Positions 32,768-41,135 of a DNA stretch of 41,135 bases are shown here, piece after piece. Source of the DNA: Lachnospiraceae bacterium. Its GTDB lineage: Bacteria; Bacillota; Clostridia; Lachnospirales; Lachnospiraceae. The DNA lies in assembly GCA_022792835.1 (NCBI GenBank), contig JAAWBT010000045.1, forward strand, positions 1 to 41,135, read 5' to 3'. Position 1 is the first letter of the stretch. Each line of letters starts with the position of its first letter. Both the position numbers and the translations under genes were made by a program. The notes beneath the pieces are model-generated. The model saw only the letters and a program-made list of their open reading frames with translations, had not been told where the DNA came from and made no database searches.

Positions 32768-34057
32768 ATGAAAAAAGAGAGGAAGCCACGGATTTCTCTG
32801 TGCATGATCGTGAAAAATGAGGAGGCCAAGCTGGAGCGGGCCCTGTCCTGGGGGCAGGGGATTCTGTGGGAGAAGGTTGTGGTGGATACAGGAAGCACAG
32901 ACGGCACGGTGGAGCTGGCGAAACGGTTCGGGGCGACGGTATATCACTTCGACTGGATTGATGATTTTGCAGCAGCCAGAAACTTTGCCCAAAAGCAGGC
33001 GAAAGGGGACTGGATTCTTACGTTGGATGCCGATGAATATCCGGCTCCGGGAACGCCTGAGAAGCTGTTTGATGTCGTTTCCCGGGCAGAAGAAAGAGGG
33101 GCTGACGGCGTCTTTGGGGAGATTCTGGAATTAAACAGTGCAGGGAACGTCATGGCTTGTTCTTTTCGGATCCGCCTCTTCCGAAATTGTCCGGAAATTC
33201 GTTACCGGCGGAGGATCCATGAGCAGTTGGAATTTACCGACGGGAGTAAACTTACGGCCCTTGATGGGAAAGAAGATGTATCCTTCTTTCATGACGGCTA
33301 TGCGGAACAAGGACTGGCGGAAGAGCAGAGGACGAACAGGAACCTTTGCCTTTTAGAACAGGAGCTTTCGGAGCATCCGGACGACTATGAGATTATGGGA
33401 TATCTGGGGGATGAGTATCGAAGCTTTGGAGAGACGGAAAAAGCGGCAGATTGGTACCGGAAGTCTCTGGAACATCTGCCAAAGATACTTCCGGCGAGTG
33501 ATCCCCGTACTGCCTGGACCTGTTCTTCCCTGATCTCTATCTACACGTCGAAGAAGGAATATGAGGAGGCGGAGAAGGTCTACCAGAGGGCTGTCCGGCT
33601 GCAGCCAAAGGAAGCGGATTACGATTATGAGATGGGACGTCTCGCTGTGGCCATGGAACGATGGGAGGAGGGCCTTTGTTATCTGGGGAACGGACTTTCC
33701 AAGCTGGAAAAGGGCCCTGCCAATTCCTGCGTGCGGATCAGAGGGGCTTTAGAAGAGGTGTACGGAAACCTGGCTTTGTGTTTCTTGCGGCTTGGGAGGC
33801 GGAAGGAAGCCGTGGAGACGGCAGTGGCTCTTTTAAAAGTGAAGCCTTATGAGATGAAGGCACTCTATATTCTGCTGTCGGCTTTCCAGGAGGATGGCGG
33901 TGAACGGGCAGAAGAAGCGGCTTATGTGGAAAATGTGGCTGCATTTCTTGGGAATCTGTATTCTTTTTCAGAGCTTAAGGATCGTCTTTTCATTGCCAGG
34001 GCGGCAAAGGAAGCCGGATGGGAGGCCATGCGCAGCAAGGTGGAGGTGGAAAGATGA
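32768..34057 (+). CDS. Family 2 glycosyltransferase with TPR repeats, downstream of flagellin
   Basis: A 429-residue protein. The GT2 domain has RISLCMIVKNEEAKLERALS, VVDTGSTDGTVELA, HFDWIDDFAAARNFA and LDADEYP (D87, D89), then RIHEQL near residue 151. TPR-like repeats follow from about residue 195 (YEIMGYLGDEYRSFGETEKA; EEYEEAEKVYQRAVRLQPKE at about 262-281, first residues approximate). It would glycosylate a protein acceptor; flagellin immediately upstream is the obvious candidate. The ATG at 32768 follows GGAGGAG; an ATG 13 codons earlier has no site. A weak promoter (TTCTTA, 17 bases, TATACT at about 32702-32707) may lie in front. The stop overlaps the next start (ATGA). Confidence 0.9.
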   Translation: MKKERKPRISLCMIVKNEEAKLERALSWGQGILWEKVVVDTGSTDGTVELAKRFGATVYHFDWIDDFAAARNFAQKQAKGDWILTLDADEYPAPGTPEKLFDVVSRAEERGADGVFGEILELNSAGNVMACSFRIRLFRNCPEIRYRRRIHEQLEFTDGSKLTALDGKEDVSFFHDGYAEQGLAEEQRTNRNLCLLEQELSEHPDDYEIMGYLGDEYRSFGETEKAADWYRKSLEHLPKILPASDPRTAWTCSSLISIYTSKKEYEEAEKVYQRAVRLQPKEADYDYEMGRLAVAMERWEEGLCYLGNGLSKLEKGPANSCVRIRGALEEVYGNLALCFLRLGRRKEAVETAVALLKVKPYEMKALYILLSAFQEDGGERAEEAAYVENVAAFLGNLYSFSELKDRLFIARAAKEAGWEAMRSKVEVER

Positions 34058-35385
34058 GAGAGCTTCGGATTTCCCAGTGTATGATTGTAAAGAATGAAGA
34101 AAAAAATATTGAGCGGGCTCTTTCCTGGGGAAAGAAGATCATGTGGGAGCAGATCGTGGTGGACACGGGAAGCTCAGACCGGACTGTGGAACTGGCGAAA
34201 GAACTGGGGGCCAGGGTGTACCATTTCGACTGGGTTGACGATTTTTCTGCAGCCAAAAATTTTGCTTTACAGCAGGCAAAAGGAGATTGGATTGTTTTTC
34301 TGGATGCGGATGAATATATACTGACAGAGAATACAGAAAAGCTGCGGCAGGTGCTTATGGACATCGAAAGGAAAAAAGCCCCTTATCTGGCGTTGTGTTC
34401 CAACTGGCTGAATTTGAATGATGAAGGACAGGTCTTCAATGCTACGGCCCAGATCCGCATTTTCCGCAATGGATCGGGGATTCACTATGTGGGCCGTGTC
34501 CATGAGCAGCTAGAAAAAGGAAACAGGGCTTTGGGTGATTCGGAGCTTCTGGATGCCGGTGAAGCACTTAGCATCTATCATACGGGTTATACAGAAGAGG
34601 CCTATGCCGACACGGGGAAACTACAGCGGGATGAGCGCCTGCTGCTAAAAGAGATTTCAGAACAGCCGGATAATTTTGACCTGATGGGATATCTGGGAGA
34701 TATCTACCGTGCGGCAGATGACTATGAGCAGGCCATTGAGTGGTATGAGAAAGCGGTCCAGAGCTACCTTGCTTCCGGGATTGGCCCGGTCCCCTATTTC
34801 GACCGGCTGAGCTGGACCTTCTCCTATCTTTTGGAGCTGCTTTTTCAGACGGAAAAAGGGGCGGAGCGTATGGTGGATACTTATGGGCAGGCGATCCATG
34901 CCATTCCGAAGGAATGCGACTTTGATTATATCATGGGAAGGTTTTTCTTAAGCAGGCAGGATTGGGAAAATGCAGTGTTCCATCTGGAACAGGCGCTTTC
35001 TATCCTGGAAAAAAACGGGAACATGTATTACGGAGCCATGCTGGTGCCGAACCTGATGAGTACCTGGGAGTATTTGGCCATCGCCTGCTTCAATTCCAAA
35101 AAGAAAGAGAAGTGTGTCAATGTCTGTGTCACTTACCTGAAAGAAAACCGCATGGCTATGGGGATTTTGAAGGTGCTGTTGACCGCCTTCAAGTCTGAGG
35201 CGCCTGGAGCCAAGGAGGCAGAGCAGATATTGGGCTTTCTGGGAAATCTTTATGATCTTTCTGTCCTTAAAGAACGTCTGTTTGTGCTAAAGGCGGCGAA
35301 GGAAATCGCCTATGAGGGACTGGAACAGGTACTTTGGGGGCTGTTTTCCCCTCAGGAACAGGCAGCGCTTAAAGGCAGGGTTTAG
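34054..35385 (+). CDS. Family 2 glycosyltransferase with TPR repeats
   Basis: A 443-residue protein. The GT2 domain has RISQCMIVKNEEKNIERALS, VVDTGSSDRTVELA, YHFDWVDDFSAAKNFA and LDADEY (D84, D86), then RVHEQLEKG near residue 150. The C-terminal part has TPR-like helices, for example YLGDIYRAADDYEQAIEWYE near residue 212. It is very like the gene at 18263. The ATG at 34054 overlaps the stop of the preceding gene, with GGAGGTGG upstream, so the pair is translationally coupled. Probable flagellin glycosyltransferase. The terminator at 35401 closes the operon. Confidence 0.9.
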   Translation: MRELRISQCMIVKNEEKNIERALSWGKKIMWEQIVVDTGSSDRTVELAKELGARVYHFDWVDDFSAAKNFALQQAKGDWIVFLDADEYILTENTEKLRQVLMDIERKKAPYLALCSNWLNLNDEGQVFNATAQIRIFRNGSGIHYVGRVHEQLEKGNRALGDSELLDAGEALSIYHTGYTEEAYADTGKLQRDERLLLKEISEQPDNFDLMGYLGDIYRAADDYEQAIEWYEKAVQSYLASGIGPVPYFDRLSWTFSYLLELLFQTEKGAERMVDTYGQAIHAIPKECDFDYIMGRFFLSRQDWENAVFHLEQALSILEKNGNMYYGAMLVPNLMSTWEYLAIACFNSKKKEKCVNVCVTYLKENRMAMGILKVLLTAFKSEAPGAKEAEQILGFLGNLYDLSVLKERLFVLKAAKEIAYEGLEQVLWGLFSPQEQAALKGRV

Positions 35386-35400
35386 GGACAGAGCCACTAG

Positions 35401-35437
35401 AAAGAGCCCCGGCAGAGCAGTGCTCCGGGGACTTTTC
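35401..35437 (+). terminator. Terminator after the second glycosyltransferase pair
   Basis: CCCCGG (35407-35412) pairs with CCGGGG (35425-35430), with outer AAAG/CTTT pairs, followed by TTTTC. Confidence 0.82.
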
Positions 35438-35492
35438 TAATGGGACAGTCTGAGTGGTCATCTGGTTATAAGAAACTTATATTTTGTGCAGC

Positions 35493-35906
35493 TTACAGGA
35501 TATTATGTGGAATTTGATGATTCCGAAAATATCTGGCGAAAACTTCAATGATTTCATGGGGATAAGGGTTTTCTGTGCGCCAGTGTCTGCTGCCGGTCAT
35601 CTCTTCCAGAAGTTTTGCGCCGCCATATTTCATGATGGTGTCCCGGACATCTCTGAGGTTTTTTGAGATGCAGCCAGTGGTGACACCATGGCGTTTGGCA
35701 ATGGGCCCATAAATATTTCGGGCGATATTCTCCAGGCGGGATAAGTCTTCTGCGGCCATAAATACGGCCTCCATGAAAATCCTGCCTGCCACACGGTGAC
35801 GGTAGATGCCGGTGGAATAAAAGAATTCCGGCAGGCTTGCTGCCTGGCTGTTGTCAGCATGGGCGATAGGGTTGTAATTTACATTGCTGTTGTCATAGTC
35901 ATTCAT
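35493..35906 (-). CDS. Spo0A C-terminal-domain-like DNA-binding protein, copy 1
   Basis: A 137-residue protein that resembles the DNA-binding effector domain of Spo0A without its receiver. From residue about 27: EFFYSTGIYRHRVAGRIFME, AVFMAAED, IYGPIAKRHGVTT, then ISKNLRDVRDTIMKYGG and HEIIEVFARYFR. These align in order with Spo0A's LLHQIGVPAHIKGY, EAIMMV, LYPEVAKKYNTT, VERAIRHAIEVAW and NSEFIAMIADKLR. Spo0A-C binds 0A boxes as the sporulation master regulator; what this copy binds is unknown. The ATG at 35906 has GGAG at suitable spacing. It lies just downstream of a close paralog on the same strand. The recognition helix differs at the usual Glu-Arg pair. Confidence 0.72.
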   Translation of the reverse strand: MNDYDNSNVNYNPIAHADNSQAASLPEFFYSTGIYRHRVAGRIFMEAVFMAAEDLSRLENIARNIYGPIAKRHGVTTGCISKNLRDVRDTIMKYGGAKLLEEMTGSRHWRTENPYPHEIIEVFARYFRNHQIPHNIL

Positions 35907-35983
35907 ATCACATTTCTCCTTTCGTGCTTTATAGCTGCCCCATTTCAGAAAATGGGAAATCTGCGAAAAATCAAGAGGTTGTT

Positions 35984-36385
35984 TTAAAGAACATCCTGCG
36001 GAATCTGGTGTTTCCTCACATACCGGGCGAAGACCTCAATGACTTCATAGGGATAAGGAGTCTCTGTGTGCCAGTGCTGGCTGCCGGTCATCTCTTTCAG
36101 GAGGTCTGCGCCGCCGTACTTCATGATGGTGTCCCGGATATCCCGAATGTTTTTGGAAACATTGACAGTAGTGGTGCCATGGCGCATGGCAATGGGCCCG
36201 TAAATGCTTCGGGAAAGATTTTTCAGGCGGGATGGATCTTCTGCGGCCATAAATACGGCTTCCATAAAAATCCTGCCTGCCACACGGTGACGATAGATGC
36301 CGGCAGAATAAAAGAATTCCGGCAAATCACTTTTCTGGCTGTGATTGGTGTTGTTGCCTGCAATGGCATGGGTGGTTCTCTTCAT
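35984..36385 (-). CDS. Spo0A C-terminal-domain-like DNA-binding protein, copy 2
   Basis: A 133-residue paralog of the previous gene, with long stretches of identical residues (RHRVAGRIFMEAVFMAAED; RDTIMKYGGA; EEMTG/KEMTG). The same Spo0A-C segments are present: EFFYSAGIYRHRVAGRIFME, IYGPIAMRHGTTTV, VSKNIRDIRDTIMKYGG, YEVIEVFARYVRKH. The start at 36385 gives a length matching copy 1; GGAGAG lies 11-12 bases upstream, a long spacing. A longer start at 36433 lies upstream of that site. Both copies share promoter-side words, so the pair is a tandem duplication that includes its control region. Confidence 0.72.
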   Translation of the reverse strand: MKRTTHAIAGNNTNHSQKSDLPEFFYSAGIYRHRVAGRIFMEAVFMAAEDPSRLKNLSRSIYGPIAMRHGTTTVNVSKNIRDIRDTIMKYGGADLLKEMTGSQHWHTETPYPYEVIEVFARYVRKHQIPQDVL

Positions 36386-36515
36386 AAATAGAATGCTCTC
36401 CTTTCGTACTTTTTCAGACTGTCCCATATTCAAGAAAAGCTACAAAAGCAGGAAAAATCAAGAGGAAGAAAAAAATAAATTATTTTTTCATCAAAAAAGA
36501 ATGGTTTGGAGATTC

Positions 36516-36544
36516 TTGTAAAGAAGCTCCATTAATGGTATACT
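36516..36544 (+). promoter_or_regulatory. Sigma-A promoter of the gdpP operon
   Basis: TTGTAA (36516-36521), a 17-base spacer, TATACT (36539-36544), 58 bases before the ATG. Confidence 0.75.
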
Positions 36545-36601
36545 ATTCAAGAAAGCGCCGTGTGTGCGGTGACGTTATAATCCTGTTTTAAGGAGAAGCG
36601 T

Positions 36602-38635
36602 ATGAAAAATGATATGAAATTGAAGGGGTGGCTGCAGAGATTCTTGGGGTGGCCGCTTTATCTGGGGATACTGGTGGCGGCCATGACGGCTGCAGCTTAT
36701 GTATTTAATCTGAAAGCAGGTTTTATCTGTACAGGCCTGGCGGCTGTTTATTTTGTGGCTGCATTCTGGTTTTACTTTGTGAAGCGGCCTCTGGTGATGC
36801 GGGAGCTTTTGCTTTTTGCAGTCAATCATGCACAGATTCAAAAGCAGCTTCTCTCGGATTTGGACGTACCCTATGCCCTCTTAGACGAGCAGGGGAGAGT
36901 GCTTTGGATCAATAAGGCCTTTGGCTTGATTATCCGAAAAGAGAAAAGTCTGAGAAAGCGGATCACAGATCTGTTTTCAGAGCTTCCGCCCCATCCTTTT
37001 TCCGAATCAGAAGAGGAGGCGGTCTGGGACATTGCCTATGAGAATCGCTTTTACCGGCTTCATCTGAAGAATATTTACATGTCGGCAGATAATGAGGAAG
37101 GAGCGGATGCCTTCCGGGTAGGATTGATTGCCGCTTATCTCTTTGATGAGACGGAGAAAATCCAGTTCCAGCAGGAGATCGAGAATCAAAAACTGGTGGC
37201 AGGGCTTATTTACCTGGATAATTATGAGGAGGCGCTGGAAAGCATTGAGGAGGTGCGCCGCTCCCTGTTAGTAGCCTTGATTGACCGGAAGATTAACAAA
37301 TATTTTGCCAGTATTGGAGGCGTCGTCAAAAAGATCGAGAAAGACAAGTATTTTCTCGCCATCAAAAAACAATATATGGAGAGCCTGACGGCCTCCCGGT
37401 TTTCTCTTCTGGAGGATGTGAAAACAGTCAACATCGGCAACGACATGGCAGTAACCCTTTCCATCGGCTTGGGCATGGGGGGCGGGAGCTATATTCAGAA
37501 TTATGAGTACGCCAGAACAGCCATCGACATGGCCCTTGGGCGGGGCGGTGACCAGGCTGTGGTGAAGGATGGGGAGATCATCAACTACTACGGCGGAAAG
37601 TCTCAGTCCCAGGAAAAGAATACCAGAGTGAAAGCCAGAGTGAAGGCTCATGCGCTCCGGGAGCTTCTGGAGACCAGAGAGAAGATTTTTATCATGGGGC
37701 ATAAGATCGGCGATGCGGATTCTCTTGGAGCCGGTGTCGGTATTTACCGGGCTTGTGCTACTCTAAATAAAAAAGCTTACATCGTGCTCAATGACATCAC
37801 CACATCTGTCCGTCCGGTTCTGGAGCGGTTTATGAACAATCCTGATTATCCGGAAGACATGTTTATCCGGGGAGACCGGGCCATCGAGCTGGCTGACGAC
37901 AGTGCTCTTTTGGTGGTGGTGGATGTGAACCGGCCCAGCCTTACAGAGTGTTCGTCCTTGCTTGGCATGATTCCAACCGTGGTGGTGCTGGATCACCACA
38001 GGCAGACCAGCGACAGCATTTCCGGGGCGGTACTCTCCTATGTGGAGCCCTACGCTTCTTCAGCCTGTGAGATGGTAGCGGAGATCCTTCAGTATATCGG
38101 GGATAACATCCGGATTCGCCAGGCGGAAGCAGATGCCATGTACTCCGGCATTGTGATTGACACCAACAATTTTATGAACAAGACAGGAGTCCGCACCTTC
38201 GAGGCAGCGGCATTCCTCCGGAGAAACGGAGCCGATGTGACCAGGGTGAGAAAGATTTTCCGGGACAGCATGTCAGACTATAAGGCCAAGGCGGAAGCAG
38301 TACGCCAGGCGGAGATCTTTGAGAACGCATTTGCCATCAGCGTGTGCCCGGCACAGGGAGTGGAGAGCCCGACCATCATCGGCGCCCAGGCAGCCAACGA
38401 GCTTTTAAATATTGTGGGGATCAAAGCGTCTGTGGTCCTTACGGAGTATCAGGGAAAAATCTATATAAGCGCCCGTTCCATTGATGAGGTGAACGTGCAG
38501 ATTATCATGGAAAAGCTGGGGGGCGGCGGCCATATGAGCGTGGCCGGCGCACAGCTTAGGAACTGCACCATCGACGAGGCGAAAGAACAGGTAAAAGAAA
38601 CGATTAAGAGTATGCTGGATGGAGGAGAGATTTAA
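36602..38635 (+). CDS. gdpP: Cyclic-di-AMP phosphodiesterase GdpP (DHH family)
   Basis: A 677-residue protein. Two membrane helices (about 18-36 and 40-60), a PAS domain (about 80-190), a degenerate GGDEF domain (about 200-325), then DHH/DHHA1. Catalytic elements are visible: [13 protein letters not shown] (about 365-377), [11 protein letters not shown] with DHH near residue 463, and [12 protein letters not shown] (about 640-651). GdpP cleaves cyclic-di-AMP to pApA, controlling osmolyte uptake and wall homeostasis. The ATG follows AAGGAG. rplI follows one base after the stop and then dnaB, the conserved Firmicutes order. Length and domain order are standard. Confidence 0.95.
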   Translation: MKNDMKLKGWLQRFLGWPLYLGILVAAMTAAAYVFNLKAGFICTGLAAVYFVAAFWFYFVKRPLVMRELLLFAVNHAQIQKQLLSDLDVPYALLDEQGRVLWINKAFGLIIRKEKSLRKRITDLFSELPPHPFSESEEEAVWDIAYENRFYRLHLKNIYMSADNEEGADAFRVGLIAAYLFDETEKIQFQQEIENQKLVAGLIYLDNYEEALESIEEVRRSLLVALIDRKINKYFASIGGVVKKIEKDKYFLAIKKQYMESLTASRFSLLEDVKTVNIGNDMAVTLSIGLGMGGGSYIQNYEYARTAIDMALGRGGDQAVVKDGEIINYYGGKSQSQEKNTRVKARVKAHALRELLETREKIFIMGHKIGDADSLGAGVGIYRACATLNKKAYIVLNDITTSVRPVLERFMNNPDYPEDMFIRGDRAIELADDSALLVVVDVNRPSLTECSSLLGMIPTVVVLDHHRQTSDSISGAVLSYVEPYASSACEMVAEILQYIGDNIRIRQAEADAMYSGIVIDTNNFMNKTGVRTFEAAAFLRRNGADVTRVRKIFRDSMSDYKAKAEAVRQAEIFENAFAISVCPAQGVESPTIIGAQAANELLNIVGIKASVVLTEYQGKIYISARSIDEVNVQIIMEKLGGGGHMSVAGAQLRNCTIDEAKEQVKETIKSMLDGGEI

Positions 38636-38636
38636 A

Positions 38637-39083
38637 ATGGAAGTTGTATTATTGGAGGACGTGAAGTCCCTGGGGAAAAAAGGAGAGATTGTAAAAGTAA
38701 ACGACGGGTATGCGAGGAATTACATTCTGCCAAAGAAGCTGGGAGTGGAAGCCAATGCGAAAAATCTCAATGATTTAAAGCTTCAGCAGGCCCATGCGGA
38801 CAAGGTGGCGGCAGAGCAGCTTGCCGCTGCAAAAGAATTCGCGGTAAAGATTTCTGAGTGTACTGTGGAGCTGGCTGTCAAATCCGGTGAAGGCGGAAAA
38901 GTGTTTGGCTCTGTCTCCACAAAAGAAATTGCGGCGGCGGCAAAGGATCAGTATGGTATGGAACTGGACAAGAAAAAGCTGCAGCTTCAGGAGCCCATCA
39001 AAACCCTGGGAACTCATGAAGTTCTGGTGAAGCTTCACAGAGAGGTGACGGCGAAGTTAAAGGTTCATGTGGCAGAGGCCTAA
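38637..39083 (+). CDS. rplI: 50S ribosomal protein L9
   Basis: A 148-residue protein. [19 protein letters not shown], then the signature [16 protein letters not shown] (residues about 23-38), a long exposed central helix, and the C-terminal RNA-binding domain with [15 protein letters not shown]9 binds 23S rRNA and helps keep the reading frame. The ATG at 38637 has GGAGGAG in the end of gdpP. Length is normal. Confidence 0.98.
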   Translation: MEVVLLEDVKSLGKKGEIVKVNDGYARNYILPKKLGVEANAKNLNDLKLQQAHADKVAAEQLAAAKEFAVKISECTVELAVKSGEGGKVFGSVSTKEIAAAAKDQYGMELDKKKLQLQEPIKTLGTHEVLVKLHREVTAKLKVHVAEA

Positions 39084-39095
39084 GAGGAGGAATTC

Positions 39096-40427
39096 ATGGA
39101 GGAGGCGCTGATCAGGCGGATACAGCCGCACAGTATTGAGGCGGAGCAGTCGGTGGTGGGCGCCATGCTGATGGACCGGGACGCCATCGTGACGGCCGTG
39201 GAGATCATTCATGGAGATGATTTTTATGACAGGCGTTTTGGTTCCATCTTTGAGGCTATGGTGGAACTGTATACAGAAGGGAAGGCAGTCGATCTGGTGA
39301 CCCTTCAGGAGCGGCTTCGGGAAAAAAATGTGCCGCCGGAGATCAGCAGTGTGGAGTTTATCCGCGACCTGATTGCAGGGGTTCCCACTTCGGTCAATGC
39401 CAGACAGTATGCGGCCATTGTCTATGAGAAGGCCATGCTCCGGAGATTGATCAAGACCAACGAAGAGATCGCGGATGAATGCTATGCGGCCTCAGAGCCT
39501 CTGGATACGATTCTGGAGGAGACAGAAAAAAAGATCTTTGAGCTTTTGAAAAACAGGAGCGGCGGTGATTTTACGCCCATAAGGCAGATTGCACTGGACA
39601 CTTTGGAGCGGATTGAAAAGGCCTCCAGAAATAAAAGCGCCATTACCGGAATTCCCACCGGGTTTACGGATCTGGACTATAAACTTTCCGGATTGCAGCC
39701 CTCAGATCTGGTGTTGGTGGCGGCCCGTCCTTCCATGGGAAAAACTGCTTTTGTGCTGAATATTGCCCAGCATGTGGCTCTCAGAAAAAATTATACCACG
39801 GCGATTTTCAGCCTGGAAATGTCGAAAGAGCAATTGGTGAATCGTCTGTTTTCCATGGAATCAAGAGTGGACTCCCAAGCTCTTCGGACCGGAAATTTGT
39901 CAGATTCTGACTGGGAAAAGCTGGTGGAGAGTGTGGGGGTCATCGGGAATTCCAGGCTGATCATTGACGATACGCCGGGCATCACTGTGTCGGAACTGCG
40001 TTCTAAGTGCAGAAAGTTTAAGCTGGAGTTTGGTCTGGACCTGATCATTATCGACTATCTGCAGCTTATGTCCGTCAGCAGGCGGTCGTCAGATAACAGG
40101 CAGCAGGAGATCTCCGAGATCTCCCGTTCCCTGAAAGGGCTTGCCAGGGAGGTGGGAGCTCCGGTCATTGCCCTGTCCCAGCTTTCCCGTGCGGTGGAGA
40201 GCCGGAACGACAAGCGGCCCATGCTCTCGGATCTCAGAGAATCGGGGGCCATCGAGCAGGATGCCGATGTGGTCATGTTTATTTACCGGGATGACTATTA
40301 TAATAAAGATACGGAAAATCCCAATATCGCGGAGATCATTATCGCCAAACAGAGGAACGGCCCCACAGGGACAGTGAATCTGGTTTGGCTGCCGGATTAC
40401 ACCAAGTTTGTCAATATGGAAAAATAA
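39096..40427 (+). CDS. dnaB: Replicative DNA helicase DnaB (B. subtilis DnaC)
   Basis: A 443-residue protein with the DnaB N-terminal domain (PHSIEAEQSVVGAMLMD near residue 7) and a RecA-like helicase domain. Walker A is ARPSMGKTAF near residue 210, then FSLEMSKEQLVNRLFS (about 239-254), Walker B-like LDLIIIDYLQLM near 315, and SDLRESGAIEQDADVVMFI near 375. The hexamer unwinds DNA 5'-3' at the fork. The ATG follows GAGGAGG. Order gdpP-rplI-dnaB is conserved in Firmicutes. Confidence 0.97.
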   Translation: MEEALIRRIQPHSIEAEQSVVGAMLMDRDAIVTAVEIIHGDDFYDRRFGSIFEAMVELYTEGKAVDLVTLQERLREKNVPPEISSVEFIRDLIAGVPTSVNARQYAAIVYEKAMLRRLIKTNEEIADECYAASEPLDTILEETEKKIFELLKNRSGGDFTPIRQIALDTLERIEKASRNKSAITGIPTGFTDLDYKLSGLQPSDLVLVAARPSMGKTAFVLNIAQHVALRKNYTTAIFSLEMSKEQLVNRLFSMESRVDSQALRTGNLSDSDWEKLVESVGVIGNSRLIIDDTPGITVSELRSKCRKFKLEFGLDLIIIDYLQLMSVSRRSSDNRQQEISEISRSLKGLAREVGAPVIALSQLSRAVESRNDKRPMLSDLRESGAIEQDADVVMFIYRDDYYNKDTENPNIAEIIIAKQRNGPTGTVNLVWLPDYTKFVNMEK

Positions 40428-40445
40428 GACGTCAGGAGGCGGAGG

Positions 40446-41057
40446 ATGGGAAAGGAAATCTGGAAACCGGGAAATTTTATTTACCCGGTTCCGGCTGTTT
40501 TGGTGAGCTGCCGGAATAAAGAGGGGCGGCAGAATTTTTTTACAGCGGCCTGGACGGGGACGGTGTGCACCAATCCGCCCATGGCCTATATTTCTGTGCG
40601 GCCGGAACGGTATTCCTATGTGATGATCCGGGAGACCGGAGAGTTTGTCATCAATCTGACCACAGAAGCCATGGTGAGGGCTGTGGATTTTGGCGGCGTG
40701 AGGAGTGGACGGGATGTGGATAAATGGAAAGAGACCGGCTTGACGCCGGGAAGGGCTTGTGTGGTAGAAGCGCCCATTATCCTGGAAAGTCCGGTGAATG
40801 TGGAATGTACCGTGGAAGAGGTTTTGGAGCTTGGGTCCCACCATATGTTTCTGGCCATGGTAAAGGCCATCCAGGTGGAAGAGAGCCTGATGGACGAAAC
40901 AGGGAGGTTTTGTTTTGAGAAGGCGAAGCCTCTGGCCTATTCCCACGGCGCTTACTGCGGGCTGGGAGAGGCCCTGGGCAGCTTTGGTTACAGCATTCGA
41001 AAAAAAACGACAGGGGCAAAGAAAAAACAGAAAAAATCCCAGAGAAAACCGGATTAA
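40446..41057 (+). CDS. Flavin reductase-like FMN-binding protein
   Basis: A 203-residue protein of the flavin-reductase-like split-barrel family: NFIYPVPAVLVSCRN (about 10-24), FTAAWTGTVCTNPPMAYIS (about 32-50), RPERYSYVMIRETGEFVINL (about 53-72) and the later NVECTVEEVLELGSHHMFLA. Members bind FMN and reduce flavin or act as electron carriers; the substrate is not evident. The C-terminus is a short, very basic tail (KKKQKKSQRKPD). The ATG at 40446 follows AGGAGG, 18 bases after dnaB, so it is likely read with it. Confidence 0.85.
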   Translation: MGKEIWKPGNFIYPVPAVLVSCRNKEGRQNFFTAAWTGTVCTNPPMAYISVRPERYSYVMIRETGEFVINLTTEAMVRAVDFGGVRSGRDVDKWKETGLTPGRACVVEAPIILESPVNVECTVEEVLELGSHHMFLAMVKAIQVEESLMDETGRFCFEKAKPLAYSHGAYCGLGEALGSFGYSIRKKTTGAKKKQKKSQRKPD

Positions 41058-41062
41058 ACCCA

Positions 41063-41090
41063 TTGCAAACCGGCATAGTTTTGATATAAT
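41063..41090 (+). promoter_or_regulatory. Sigma-A promoter for a gene beyond the window
   Basis: TTGCAA (41063-41068), 16 bases, TATAAT (41085-41090). The rest of the window (to 41135) has no complete gene. Confidence 0.7.
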
Positions 41091-41135
41091 GGGCTTATGG
41101 CCGGGCGGAGTCCGTCCGGAAAGCAATCGGAAAGG

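Noticed and set aside
36386-36601. 0A boxes (TGTCGAA-type) near the Spo0A-C-like genes
   Set aside because: I looked for the Spo0A word in both control regions and found no convincing copy.
40089-41126. A 345-codon open frame on the minus strand across dnaB and the flavin reductase gene
   Set aside because: It is antisense to two clear genes, rich in Pro/His/Phe as mirror frames of GC-rich genes are, and no protein family is recognisable.
1-41135. tRNA or rRNA genes, CRISPR arrays, transposases, phage genes
   Set aside because: No repeat-spacer pattern, cloverleaf-like segment, transposase or phage gene was recognised by eye; short or unusual RNAs could be missed.

Overview
The window looks like a chromosomal segment of a motile, spore-forming low-GC Gram-positive of the class Clostridia, most likely Lachnospiraceae. 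This rests on gene content and order: a flgM-flgN-flgK-flgL-(yviE position)-fliW-csrA operon as in Bacillus/Clostridia, spoIID next to a spoIIQ-like gene, stand-alone Spo0A-C-like regulators, gdpP-rplI-dnaB synteny, AGGAGG ribosome sites, and a short flagellin with several TPR glycosyltransferases nearby. No database search was possible, so family names come from recognised motifs.

Layout. 1-1696: the end of a cheV-like gene, a ParA-type ATPase and an acidic protein with a C-terminal ComFB-like domain, closed by a very strong terminator. 1778-8107: a sigma-28 type promoter, then fliD, fliS, a FliT-like gene, a second cap-like protein and a degenerate nucleotidyltransferase-fold protein. 8151-13364 (minus): csrA, fliW, a yviE-position gene, flgL, flgK, flgN, flgM. 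13435-15273: divergent sigma-28 type promoters, one for flgM and one for a FliK-like/FlhB-C-like pair. 15280-17000: a sigma-A promoter, a lytic transglycosylase without a signal peptide and a PilZ protein. 17101-19624: two TPR glycosyltransferases. 19838-27152: a CmpB-type membrane protein with hendecad repeats, mreB/mbl, recD2, comFC, spoIID and a spoIIQ-like gene. 27137-31386: an apparently truncated hydrolase with a small membrane protein, two TetR regulators and a PutP-type symporter. 31599-35385: flagellin with a structured leader, then two more glycosyltransferases. 35493-36385 (minus): tandem Spo0A-C-like genes. 36516-41057: gdpP, rplI, dnaB and a flavin reductase; the last bases hold a promoter for a gene beyond the window.

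How the genes work together. Most of the first 17 kb plus the flagellin block build the outer flagellum: axial proteins (FlgK, FlgL, FliD, flagellin), their chaperones (FlgN, FliS, FliT-like), the late-gene switch (FlgM against sigma-28), translational control of flagellin (CsrA/FliW), and probable flagellin glycosylation. Four promoters share the exact layout TTAT-N15-G(C/T)CGATA(A/T) and mark the late flagellar regulon, including a FliK/FlhB-C pair. Cyclic-dinucleotide proteins recur: PilZ, GdpP and a ComFB-like domain. A small sporulation module (spoIID-spoIIQ) has sequences resembling sigma-E and sigma-F promoters; the spoIID ribosome site lies inside a terminator-like hairpin.
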